From the NCBI GenBank assembly GCA_027055005.1, contig JALUNR010000150.1:1-27312 (forward strand): a DNA stretch of 27,312 nt. Direction: 5' to 3'. The DNA is from Campylobacterales bacterium. Its GTDB lineage: Bacteria; Campylobacterota; Campylobacteria; Campylobacterales; QNZT01. The notes under the pieces are model-generated. The model was not told the DNA's origin. It searched no databases and worked only from the letters and a program-made list of their open reading frames with translations. The translations under genes and the position numbers were made by a program. Below, in pieces: positions 1-7,712 of this stretch (its first letter is position 1; each line of letters starts with the position of its first letter).

Positions 1-864
1 ATGAAAAATAAAAAGATATTAGTTACAGGTGGTGCAGGGTTTGTTGGTAGTCATTTGTGTGAAAGATTGATAAAAATGGGAGCTAATGTAACCTCTTTGG
101 ATAATTATTTTACAGGAAGTGAAAAAAATCATATAGATGGAGTAAGATACATCAAGGGTGAAACAAAAGATATAAAAAAACTTATCACATTTTCTCCAGA
201 TATGATATATCACTTAGGTGAGTATAGCAGAGTAGAGCAAAGCTTTGAAGATATGCAAAAAGTATGGAAATACAACAAAGAGGGTACTTTTGCAGTTTTA
301 GAGTTTACAAGAGAGGTTGGTTGTAAAATACTCTATGCAGGGAGTAGTACTAAGTTTGGAGATGGTGGACTTGGTAGAAGTGCTAGTCCATATGCTTGGA
401 CAAAAGCTAGCAATACTGAACTTGTTAAAAATTATGGTAGATGGTTCAATATTCCCTATGTTATAACATATTTTTATAATGTATATGGCGAAAGAGAGAT
501 AGAGAGTGGAAAATATGCAACACTTATAGCTCTTTTTAAAAATAAAATAAAAAAGGGTGAGCCTCTAACAGTTGTAAGTCCAGGTACTCAAAAAAGAAAT
601 TTTACCCATATAAATGATATTATAGATGGATTAGTGCTAGTTGGAGAAGAGGGTTATGGAGATGAGTTTGGAATAGGTAGTGATGAGTCATATACTATTT
701 TAGAAATAGCAAAAATGTTTGGTGGAGAGATAAAAATGCTACCACCTCGTGCAGGAAACAGAATGAGTGCTGAAGTAATGGTTGAAAAAACAAAATCACT
801 TGGTTGGAGTGCAAAAAAAAGTATAAAAGATTATATTCAAGATATAGTAAATGATAAAAAATAA
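1..864 (+). CDS. NAD-dependent nucleotide-sugar epimerase/dehydratase (extended SDR family)
   Basis: This is probably a cytoplasmic enzyme that remodels a nucleotide-activated sugar for LPS or capsule. The N-terminus carries the Rossmann signature TGGAGFVGSHL (residues 9-19), and the SDR catalytic pair is visible as YAWTK (Y..K, about residues 132-136) preceded by a serine-rich stretch (GSSTKFGD). At 287 residues it is slightly shorter than typical UDP-glucose 4-epimerases (about 310-340), so the exact substrate cannot be given. The ATG is the first base of the window. An upstream in-frame start cannot be excluded, but the glycine-rich loop sits at the usual distance from this Met. The last 14 bases overlap the next gene, which suggests co-transcription with the ligase-like gene. 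The family call is firm; the reaction is an inference. Confidence 0.85.
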   Translation: MKNKKILVTGGAGFVGSHLCERLIKMGANVTSLDNYFTGSEKNHIDGVRYIKGETKDIKKLITFSPDMIYHLGEYSRVEQSFEDMQKVWKYNKEGTFAVLEFTREVGCKILYAGSSTKFGDGGLGRSASPYAWTKASNTELVKNYGRWFNIPYVITYFYNVYGEREIESGKYATLIALFKNKIKKGEPLTVVSPGTQKRNFTHINDIIDGLVLVGEEGYGDEFGIGSDESYTILEIAKMFGGEIKMLPPRAGNRMSAEVMVEKTKSLGWSAKKSIKDYIQDIVNDKK

Positions 865-2071
865 GATAAATTTTGAAAAACTCTATTTTTATATCATAGT
901 TGTTTTTGCATTTTTATTGCCACTCTCAAGAGCAGCAGTTTCTCTTTTTACTATACTTTTACCTATTATTTGGTTTTTTGAAGGAGATTTTAAAAGAAAA
1001 ATTTTAAAGATAAAAAAATCACCAGTTTTAAAGTATCTTTTAGTATTTTTACTCTTTTGTTTTATCTCTATTTTGTGGACTCAAAACTTAGATGATGCAA
1101 AAAGACCGATAAGACTACTTTTTTATTTTTTGACAACTTTTGTTATAGCTACTTCTTTAAAACCAAAATATATAAATACTATTGTTAGCACCTTTTTATT
1201 AGGTATGCTTTTAAGTGAAATTATAGCTTATGGTGTTTTTTTTAATCTTTGGCAATTCAATGTAGCAACACCTCAAAATCCTACTCCTTTTATGCATCAT
1301 ATAGATTATAGTGTATTTTTGGCTTTCACATCTATACTTCTTTTATATCGTATATTTTCAAAAGAGTACTCTTTGAAACAAAAAACTATATATTTGATTT
1401 TCTTTTCTACTGTAACTGGAAATCTCTTTTTAACATTTGGACGAACAGGAGAAGTGGCTTTTTTGGTAGCTTTGATGGTTCTTGTTTTTCTAAGGTATCA
1501 TTTTAATTTTAAAGCATTTTTTATATTTTTAGCTACTGCATTTATACTTCTTTTTACTGCATACAATATAAGCCATACTTTTCAAAAAAGAATAACCCAA
1601 GCAAAAGAGGATTTTCAAAATATAACAAAACAAAACTATAACTCTTCGTTAGGTATTAGAACAGCTTACTATATTCTTTCAGCTAAAGCTATAAAAAAAT
1701 CTCCTATCATAGGGTATGGAATAGGTGATTTTAAAGATGCAATAAGGGAGCAGTTAAAAAAACAAGATCCTAATTTTGTAGATAATGTAACAAAAAAGTT
1801 TATAAAAAATCATACACCACACAACCAATACTTAACTATACTTTTGCAAACAGGTTTTTTTGGTTTTAGTTTATTTATTTTATTTGCATATAACTTTTTT
1901 AAACTTCCTATTAAAAACAAACAATTAAAAGATTATTCTATTCTTTTCATGACTATACTACTTGTAAGTTTTATGGCAGATACTCTTTTGATGAAACAGT
2001 TTGTATTAACACTTTTTGCATTTTTTACAGGTATATTTGTATCAGCATCAAAAATTCAAGATTCCCAATAA
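851..2071 (+). CDS. O-antigen ligase / polymerase-like membrane protein (WaaL/Wzy_C family)
   Basis: This is a 406-residue polytopic inner-membrane protein with about ten hydrophobic segments. A long hydrophilic loop (about residues 250-325) contains the H-x-x-x-H type pattern NHTPHNQYL, typical of the Wzy_C domain, where ligases take a lipid-linked glycan and pass it to lipid A-core or another acceptor on the periplasmic side. The preceding GIRTAYYILSAKAIKKSPIIGYGIGDF segment also fits the family, in which a G-x-G-x-(G/D) stretch comes before the loop histidines. It overlaps the epimerase by 14 bases, and its stop codon lies inside a hairpin followed by T residues. Ligase and polymerase members cannot be separated by sequence alone; a single ligase next to sugar-modifying genes favours ligase. 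Confidence 0.8.
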   Translation: MIKNKINFEKLYFYIIVVFAFLLPLSRAAVSLFTILLPIIWFFEGDFKRKILKIKKSPVLKYLLVFLLFCFISILWTQNLDDAKRPIRLLFYFLTTFVIATSLKPKYINTIVSTFLLGMLLSEIIAYGVFFNLWQFNVATPQNPTPFMHHIDYSVFLAFTSILLLYRIFSKEYSLKQKTIYLIFFSTVTGNLFLTFGRTGEVAFLVALMVLVFLRYHFNFKAFFIFLATAFILLFTAYNISHTFQKRITQAKEDFQNITKQNYNSSLGIRTAYYILSAKAIKKSPIIGYGIGDFKDAIREQLKKQDPNFVDNVTKKFIKNHTPHNQYLTILLQTGFFGFSLFILFAYNFFKLPIKNKQLKDYSILFMTILLVSFMADTLLMKQFVLTLFAFFTGIFVSASKIQDSQ

Positions 2072-2083
2072 ATCTTATTTTTT
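2056..2083. terminator. Small bidirectional terminator-like hairpin spanning two convergent stop codons
   Basis: AAGATT (2058-2063) and AATCTT (2071-2076) form a 6-bp stem with a 7-base loop. On the + strand it is followed by ATTTTTT (2077-2083); on the - strand it is followed by GAATTTTT. The + gene's TAA (2069-2071) and the - gene's TGA (2056-2058) both lie in or next to it. The stem is short and AT-rich, so termination may be partial. Confidence 0.5.
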
Positions 2084-2604
2084 ACTATACTCGCAGGATT
2101 TCCAACTGCAATAGAGTTTTTATCTATATCTTTTGTAACAGTAGAGTTTATTCCTATTACACTTCCACTTCCAACTGTTATACCTTTTAAAATAGTTACA
2201 TTATCAGCTATCCATACTTTTTTTTCTATTATAATATCTTTTGCATAATTTATTCTTTTTTTATCTTTATATATAGGATGACCATCGCTAGTCATAACCT
2301 TTATATTTCTTGAAAATCCACACATATCTTCTATGATAAGTTTAGTTTCCTCTTTTACAGATAGATAACAACCATCTCCTATCATACAATTATTGCCTAT
2401 AAAAAGCTTGCATCTATCTCCAATTATCTCTATATTTACACCTCTTAAAATACTATTTTTACCTATACTAAGAGTATTATTTGAACCTTTTATAATTATT
2501 TTGCATCCTACTATTTTGCTATTTTTTGAGATATTTATATTATTGTTTTTGCCTTTTATTCTTATTTTATTTCTAAATCTATCTATCCAAGAAAATCTAC
2601 TCAT
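2056..2604 (-). CDS. Left-handed beta-helix acyltransferase (hexapeptide repeat, WbbJ/LacA type)
   Basis: This 182-residue protein is probably a sugar O- or N-acetyltransferase acting on a polysaccharide precursor. It is built of hexapeptide repeats (I/V/L-G-x-x-x-x): the first half shows many isoleucine-led rungs (for example IVGCKIIIKGSNNTLSIG), and the C-terminal half carries the typical end GSGSVIGINSTVTKDI followed by AVGNPASIVK, as in WbbJ/LacA/CysE relatives. A likely catalytic histidine is in the segment SDGHPIY (about residue 109). The ATG overlaps the stop of the upstream GT2 as ATGA, so the two are translationally coupled. It is the last gene of a four-gene leftward operon. The acetyl-CoA donor and the acceptor sugar are not readable from sequence. 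Confidence 0.85.
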   Translation of the reverse strand: MSRFSWIDRFRNKIRIKGKNNNINISKNSKIVGCKIIIKGSNNTLSIGKNSILRGVNIEIIGDRCKLFIGNNCMIGDGCYLSVKEETKLIIEDMCGFSRNIKVMTSDGHPIYKDKKRINYAKDIIIEKKVWIADNVTILKGITVGSGSVIGINSTVTKDIDKNSIAVGNPASIVKNKIYWES

Positions 2605-3425
2605 AGCTTTTTTATCCCATTTTTACAAATATATCTTTTTTCTAGTTTATTTTTTTTCATCTGTTTTTGAGCTATATTATAGCTTTCTTCTCTAGGACTT
2701 CTATCATGGTATAGGTGAAAAAGATTTGCACAAAATTTAACAGATTTTAGTTTGCAACCACTCATCAAAAATCTCCACTCCAAATCAACATCATCACGAC
2801 TTCCACCTTCTATATCTTCATCAAAACCATTTATATACTCTAAATCATCCCTAAAACATGAAAAATTTGAACCTAATATATGAAGATTTTTATCAAAATA
2901 ATGGAAAAACTTTAAAATAAAATTATTAGGTGAAAAAGATACTCCTTGTTCATAATGTCTAGTTCCATTTTTAGTCAAATATTTAAAAGTTTTAATACTA
3001 CGATATGAACTCTCTATTTCATTTACTTGTATTTTATCATCTCTGATATCTTCAGAAATTTTTTTTCCAAGATTTACTCGTCTTCCACATAAAATATACT
3101 TTTTTTGAGCTAACTCTACATGAGATTCTACAAATCTTTTAAATGCAATGGTATCACCATCTATAAAGATAAGATAATCACTTTTTATCTCTTTTAAAGC
3201 TTTATTTAAAATAAAAGCTTTTCTATTGCCTTTATCTTCTTGAGTAAAATGGTATATTTTATGCATTGATTTATATTTATTTAAGAACTCTTTTGTTTTT
3301 GCAGAGTCATCATCTTCGGCTATTATTATATCAAACTCTTTATAACTTTGCTTATCCAAGGAATCAAGTATAAGTTTCAATGCAACTAAATCTTTATAAG
3401 TAGGTACTATTACACTAACTTTCAC
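2601..3425 (-). CDS. Family 2 glycosyltransferase
   Basis: This is a GT-A fold glycosyltransferase that transfers a sugar from a nucleotide donor during surface glycan assembly at the cytoplasmic face of the membrane. The N-terminus is the classic GT2 start (VSVIVPTYKD), with an acidic EDDD stretch about 40 residues in and the metal-binding motif IDGD (about residue 92). The C-terminal part has GFDEDIEGGSRDDVDLEWR, the D-x-D-L-x-x-R acceptor-binding signature of the galactosyltransferase-like C domain. I chose the GTG at 3425 (274 residues) because GGAG lies 6 bases upstream. An in-frame ATG at 3437 would add four residues but has no ribosome-binding site. It overlaps the end of the preceding GT4 gene. 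Donor and acceptor are unknown. Confidence 0.85.
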   Translation of the reverse strand: MKVSVIVPTYKDLVALKLILDSLDKQSYKEFDIIIAEDDDSAKTKEFLNKYKSMHKIYHFTQEDKGNRKAFILNKALKEIKSDYLIFIDGDTIAFKRFVESHVELAQKKYILCGRRVNLGKKISEDIRDDKIQVNEIESSYRSIKTFKYLTKNGTRHYEQGVSFSPNNFILKFFHYFDKNLHILGSNFSCFRDDLEYINGFDEDIEGGSRDDVDLEWRFLMSGCKLKSVKFCANLFHLYHDRSPREESYNIAQKQMKKNKLEKRYICKNGIKKL

Positions 3426-4485
3426 ATAAAGCTCCATATAAAGTATTTAAATTTTTCTCTTTATTAAATTTTTCTCTTACCTTTGTATAGCCATTTTCAC
3501 TTAAAACTTTTAAAAACTCTCTATCTTGATAAACTCTATCTATCTTTTTAGCTAAGTCCTCACTATTTCTTTCATATAGTAGTCCATCAATTTCATCTTC
3601 TATTATCTCCAATGGACCACCACTGTTTGTAGCTATAACAGGAGTTTTATTTGCCATTGACTCTATAACAACAAGTCCAAAAGTTTCTTTTTTTGTTGCT
3701 AGGACACTACATTTACAAAGATGTAAATGTTCATTTACATCTTTAGTAAAACCTGTAAATATCACTCTATCCTCTAAATCTAAACTTTTAACTTTTTGTT
3801 TTAAACTATTTAAATACTTTTTATCCATAGTATGCCCAACTATTAAAGCTTTTATCTTTTTTAACTTACTAAGAGCTTCTATAAGTAGATATTGTCCTTT
3901 TGCATCTTCTATTCGACCAATTATTCCAACTAAAAAATCATCATTTTTTATATGATATTTTTCTTTTAAACTTTCTATCTTTTTTATATTTACTTTTGGT
4001 TTATCCACTCCCATATAGATAGTTTTTATTTTAGGTCTTATATCTTTTGGAATATATTTTTTTAATTGCTTTTCAACTTCAAATGTAACAGAGTGCATCA
4101 ACTCAATATTTTTATAAATCCATCTATGATAAAAGTCATCTTTAAACCTTGTCATACTCATATTTCTAGTTTGTACAACTTTTGGTTTTTTATGGCTTAA
4201 AAGTTTTGCTAAAACAACAGTTATCATATCCTTTGTCCAGTGAAAGTGAACTATATCAATATCATTTTTATCTATAAATTTAGCAAATTTTATAGCTGGA
4301 AGAAAAGGAAAAAACTTGCTTCTTGTTAGATAAAACTTATTTGCATCGGTATGTTTATCTAACTTTTTATCCATATCTACTACTAAAAAAGTTTGTTCTC
4401 TTTGTTTAAAATTCTCATAACAATTAAGCATAAAAAGCTCCAATCCACCAAGATCAGGCGATAGACAAAACTCTACAATTTTCAT
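3415..4485 (-). CDS. Family 4 (GT-B) glycosyltransferase
   Basis: This is a retaining GT-B glycosyltransferase of the large GT4 family, of the sort found in LPS-core, O-antigen or capsule operons. The N-terminal half has a donor-independent fold beginning MKIVEFCLSPDLGGLELFM. The C-terminal half shows the nucleotide-sugar site: GIIGRIEDAKGQ, FTGFTKDV, and the E-x7-E signature ETFGLVVIE followed by TNSGGPLEII. The ATG at 4485 overlaps the stop of the upstream sulfatase-fold gene (ATGA) and has AAGGAG 8 bases before it, so it is preferred over an in-frame GTG at 4494. Length (356 residues) is normal for the family. The sugar transferred cannot be predicted. Confidence 0.87.
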   Translation of the reverse strand: MKIVEFCLSPDLGGLELFMLNCYENFKQREQTFLVVDMDKKLDKHTDANKFYLTRSKFFPFLPAIKFAKFIDKNDIDIVHFHWTKDMITVVLAKLLSHKKPKVVQTRNMSMTRFKDDFYHRWIYKNIELMHSVTFEVEKQLKKYIPKDIRPKIKTIYMGVDKPKVNIKKIESLKEKYHIKNDDFLVGIIGRIEDAKGQYLLIEALSKLKKIKALIVGHTMDKKYLNSLKQKVKSLDLEDRVIFTGFTKDVNEHLHLCKCSVLATKKETFGLVVIESMANKTPVIATNSGGPLEIIEDEIDGLLYERNSEDLAKKIDRVYQDREFLKVLSENGYTKVREKFNKEKNLNTLYGALCES

Positions 4486-6317
4486 TTTCTCCACTCCTTA
4501 AATTCACTTATATTGCCATCAAAAAGTAGTTTCTGAGTGATAAAAGTAAATCCTAAAGCATTTTTTTTCATTTCTCTAAAATCATCACTACAACTTGTAA
4601 CTTTTTTATTAAACTTTACTATCTTGTAGCACTTATTTTTGTTTGTTGCTAGATTTATCTCTAAACAATTATCTTTTTGTATCCATCCTAAAACTCCACT
4701 ATGAAAATAATCTGCAAAAAACTTACTATCACTAATCAAAGATTTTCCACTAAAGTTAGGAGCTAACTTTTTATAATTTCCAACAGCTATATCCAAAACA
4801 GTTGGGGCTATATCTCTTTGAGAAATAATTTTATCAATATATTTTGCTTTTATATCTTTGGAATAAATAGCAAAAGGTATGATATAGTTTCTTAGACTAC
4901 CTTTGATTCTTCCTCCACAATGATCAGCAAATAAAACAAACAAAGTATTTGGAAATTTTTTCTTAACTTCTTTGATAAATTTACCCAAACTTTCATCTGC
5001 AAAATGAAATGCATTTAACTCTTTGTTTAAAGCTTCATCTTTGACAAATCTTATACTTTTTATCCCTTTTGGAAGTTTATTATCATGAGTAGTAGCTCCA
5101 TTTATACCTATTACAAAAGGCTCTTTTAACTCTCCATTTAACTTTTGTAAAGCAAAATTGTAAAGATCTGCATCATGAACACCCCAATAATTTTCCTCAT
5201 AAATTCTTTTTTTTACATCTCTTTTACCATAGCTTTTTCTAAATCCTAAACTTTGAGCTAAACTACCAGTACCACTAGTTTCCTTACTTGTACCTTGAAA
5301 AAAAGCACTACTATAACCCTTCTCATCTAATATATCTATAATGCTTTTATATTTAAAATCTTGAAGTTGAGTTTTAGCTACACTTTTACCCAAAGGATTA
5401 GGATATGATACTAAAGTTGCAAACATACCTTCAGTAGTTCTATGACCACTAGCAACCATAAATTTAACTCTTAGAGATTTTTTCAAGATTTTATCAAACT
5501 GAGGAGTTGCTTCATAATTTGCACCATAAGGTTTTAAATCTACTCCACTCCAACTCTCCATAAAGAAAAATACAATATTTGGTTTACTCTTTATAATAGG
5601 CAAGTTATTGTCATTTTTTGCATCATTATACAAAGAGGTGAGATTTATATTTTTAGGATGAGAAAACTTAATCATTTTTAATTTTTTTGCGGTGTTTGCA
5701 ATTGCATAAATAGCACTATAAAAACCATTTATTGCATAAGGAGTTAGTTTTGTATCTCCTATTTGATTTGCTTGCCAAGGAGTAAGTGGTATATGTTGGA
5801 ACATTCCTCTTATGAAAAATACACTTAAAATTAATATAAAAATTCTACTATATAAATAGCGCTTAAATTCTATTTTTTTCAAAGAGTTTTTAAAGTAAAA
5901 GTATAAAATCAAAAATAAGAGTAGAGCAAAAATCATAGAGAGAAGGAAAAACCATCCATACTTAAATATAGCCGTGTCTAATAAACTTTTAGCATCTGTA
6001 AAAACATCTAAAACTTCATATCCTATATGTCTGTTCGACTCTATAAAGTATAAAATATCACTAACTTGTACTAAAAAAACAAAAGTTATCAAAATACTAC
6101 TAGCCAAAATAAAAAACTTTTTATTAAACTCAAACAGACCTGCTAAAAATGCAACTATACCACTAACAGCAAAGTCAAACTTATATCCCCAAAAAATAGC
6201 CCATAGCTTTTGAATAAACTCTCCATCTCCAACTTTAATCAAAAACAGCAATTTTCCAAAAAGTATTACCAAGTAACTAACAACAAAAACAAAAAAATAA
6301 TTTTTAAATATTTTCAC
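4482..6317 (-). CDS. LtaS-like sulfatase-fold phosphotransferase (phosphoglycerol or phosphoethanolamine transferase type)
   Basis: This 611-residue inner-membrane protein has about five N-terminal transmembrane segments (residues about 5-27, 45-63, 66-88, 119-142, 158-173) followed by a periplasmic sulfatase/alkaline-phosphatase domain from about residue 245. Metal and catalytic residues can be followed along the LtaS plan: E254 in FFFMES, the nucleophile candidate T294 or T295 in GHRTTEG, H411 in TTHDNK, and D465-H466 in FADHCGG. LtaS relatives transfer phosphoglycerol, or phosphoethanolamine in other branches, from phospholipid to a periplasmic glycan. In a Gram-negative sugar cluster this would decorate LPS, capsule or periplasmic glucan. 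It starts with GTG preceded by AAAGG, has its own predicted promoter and heads the leftward four-gene operon. Group transferred: unknown. Confidence 0.82.
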   Translation of the reverse strand: MKIFKNYFFVFVVSYLVILFGKLLFLIKVGDGEFIQKLWAIFWGYKFDFAVSGIVAFLAGLFEFNKKFFILASSILITFVFLVQVSDILYFIESNRHIGYEVLDVFTDAKSLLDTAIFKYGWFFLLSMIFALLLFLILYFYFKNSLKKIEFKRYLYSRIFILILSVFFIRGMFQHIPLTPWQANQIGDTKLTPYAINGFYSAIYAIANTAKKLKMIKFSHPKNINLTSLYNDAKNDNNLPIIKSKPNIVFFFMESWSGVDLKPYGANYEATPQFDKILKKSLRVKFMVASGHRTTEGMFATLVSYPNPLGKSVAKTQLQDFKYKSIIDILDEKGYSSAFFQGTSKETSGTGSLAQSLGFRKSYGKRDVKKRIYEENYWGVHDADLYNFALQKLNGELKEPFVIGINGATTHDNKLPKGIKSIRFVKDEALNKELNAFHFADESLGKFIKEVKKKFPNTLFVLFADHCGGRIKGSLRNYIIPFAIYSKDIKAKYIDKIISQRDIAPTVLDIAVGNYKKLAPNFSGKSLISDSKFFADYFHSGVLGWIQKDNCLEINLATNKNKCYKIVKFNKKVTSCSDDFREMKKNALGFTFITQKLLFDGNISEFKEWRK

Positions 6318-6340
6318 AATATTACCTTTGTTTTAACGAT

Positions 6341-6369
6341 ATTATAAGATTAACAAAAAGTAACTTCAA
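6341..6369 (-). promoter_or_regulatory. Sigma-70-like promoter of the leftward glycan operon
   Basis: Read on the - strand, TTGAAG (6369-6364) is followed after exactly 17 bases by a perfect TATAAT (6346-6341). The expected transcript start is near 6334, and AAAGG (6329-6325) then precedes the GTG start at 6317. The spacing and the perfect -10 make this one of the clearest promoters in the window. Confidence 0.65.
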
Positions 6370-6378
6370 ATTATGAAA

Positions 6379-6411
6379 TATTAATAGTGTATTAATAAAT
6401 TAATATTAATA
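6379..6411. repeat. Three copies of the 8-bp palindrome TATTAATA between divergent promoters
   Basis: Perfect copies of the self-complementary octamer TATTAATA lie at 6379-6386, 6390-6397 and 6404-6411, with starts 11 and 14 bases apart. They fill the space between the -35 of the leftward promoter and the -35 region of the rightward promoter, where an operator would sit. The background is very AT-rich, so chance is possible. No regulator is assigned. Confidence 0.4.
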
Positions 6412-6419
6412 CAAAAACT

Positions 6420-6456
6420 TTGTTTTATCTTATGTCTGGTTGTTATAATAAACGGA
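6420..6456 (+). promoter_or_regulatory. Extended -10 promoter giving a probable leaderless transcript
   Basis: A perfect extended -10, TGTTATAAT (TATAAT at 6444-6449), is preceded at 18 bases by a weak -35-like TTGTTT (6420-6425). The expected start point, about 7 bases after the -10, falls on the A of the ATG at 6456. No Shine-Dalgarno sequence precedes that ATG or the upstream in-frame starts at 6420 (TTG) and 6432 (ATG). Confidence 0.6.
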
Positions 6457-7712
6457 TGAAAAAATATATCTTGTACTTTATCCTTTTTTCTATTGATTCA
6501 TTGATACTACTAGGATTAATGCATATATTTGATATAGGCTTATATGAGATTGTTATTATTATGCTTATATTTTTTTCATATGAGGGTATTTATACTCAAA
6601 GATATGATTTTTGGCAAGAAACAAAGAAGATTTTTAAAGCTATTTTTTATTCTTATCTTTTAGTTTTAACTATTTTATTGTTTTTTAAACATTCAGTTGA
6701 TGACATAAAGTCTATCTTACTGTTTTTTATTGCTTCTATGTTTATAGTTCCTATTTCAAAAAGAGTTATTAAAAGGATTTTATATTATAGTGATTTTTTT
6801 AGACAGAAGGTACTAATAAAGGGCAATTCTCAGCAGATTAAGCAGTTTAAAAAAGAGATTAGATTAAACTGGTATTTAGGACAGATTTATAGTGAAGATG
6901 AGTATGATAGTGTTATAATTACATCAAAAGATATTGGTATAGATTTATTTAACAAAATGATATCGGAGTATTTGGATGATAAAAGTGAAGTTTATGTTGT
7001 TCCATATATTACAGATATAAATTTTGCAAGTTCTAATATTTTGGAATATTCAAATATTAGAATAAATGCTCTAAAAATTGAAAACAAACTTTTAATAGAG
7101 CAAAATATTTGGATAAAAAATAGCTTTGATTATATTTTGGGTTATACTATTTTTCCTATTCTTTTAGTACCGCATCTATTTATTTCTATACTAATAAAAC
7201 TAGACTCTAAAGGAAATATTTTTTTTAAGCAAAGACGACTCGGTAAAAATTCTACTACTTTTAAATGTTATAAATATCGTACAATGTATGAAAATGGTGA
7301 TGAGCTTCTAAAAGAATATTTAGCAAAAAATCCAGATGAAATCAAATATTATGAAAAGTATCATAAATACAAAAATGATCCTAGAATTACAAAAATAGGA
7401 AAAATTTTAAGAGCAACTTCTTTGGATGAACTTCCACAAATAGTAAATATTTTAAGAAGAGAGATGAGTTTTGTTGGTCCTAGACCTTATATGATTGAAG
7501 AAGGTGAAGCACTTGGTGAAAATCAAAATCTTATATTGAAAGTAAAACCTGGTATTACTGGGCTTTGGCAAGTAAGTGGTAGAAATAAGTTAACTTTTAA
7601 ACAAAGAAATGATTTGGAAATTTGGTATATAAAAAACTGGTCTTTATGGTTTGATTTTGTTATAATGATAAAAACTATAAAAGTTGTATTATCAAAAGTA
7701 GGGGCTAAATAG
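6456..7712 (+). CDS. Undecaprenyl-phosphate sugar-1-phosphate transferase (WbaP/WcaJ type)
   Basis: This initiating membrane transferase moves a sugar-1-phosphate from a UDP-sugar to undecaprenyl phosphate, the first step of O-antigen, capsule or exopolysaccharide assembly. At 418 residues it is the long form: four hydrophobic segments in the first 100 residues, a degenerate Rossmann-like middle domain, a fifth membrane segment (about 225-250), then the bacterial sugar-transferase core with KQRRLGKN, the catalytic Asp-Glu pair in SLDELPQ (D324, E325), FVGPRPY and KPGITGLWQVSGRN. I start it at the ATG at 6456, because a perfect -10 box lies inside the longer reading frame (which could begin at 6420), and the hydrophobic run begins right after this Met. 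The sugar is probably hexose or N-acetylhexosamine, but this is not decidable. The stop abuts the next start codon. Confidence 0.88.
   Translation: MKKYILYFILFSIDSLILLGLMHIFDIGLYEIVIIMLIFFSYEGIYTQRYDFWQETKKIFKAIFYSYLLVLTILLFFKHSVDDIKSILLFFIASMFIVPISKRVIKRILYYSDFFRQKVLIKGNSQQIKQFKKEIRLNWYLGQIYSEDEYDSVIITSKDIGIDLFNKMISEYLDDKSEVYVVPYITDINFASSNILEYSNIRINALKIENKLLIEQNIWIKNSFDYILGYTIFPILLVPHLFISILIKLDSKGNIFFKQRRLGKNSTTFKCYKYRTMYENGDELLKEYLAKNPDEIKYYEKYHKYKNDPRITKIGKILRATSLDELPQIVNILRREMSFVGPRPYMIEEGEALGENQNLILKVKPGITGLWQVSGRNKLTFKQRNDLEIWYIKNWSLWFDFVIMIKTIKVVLSKVGAK

Noticed and set aside
2393..2695. 100-codon very hydrophobic + strand frame
   Set aside because: It is the reverse reading of the hexapeptide-repeat acetyltransferase; repeats of isoleucine codons read backward give false hydrophobic segments.
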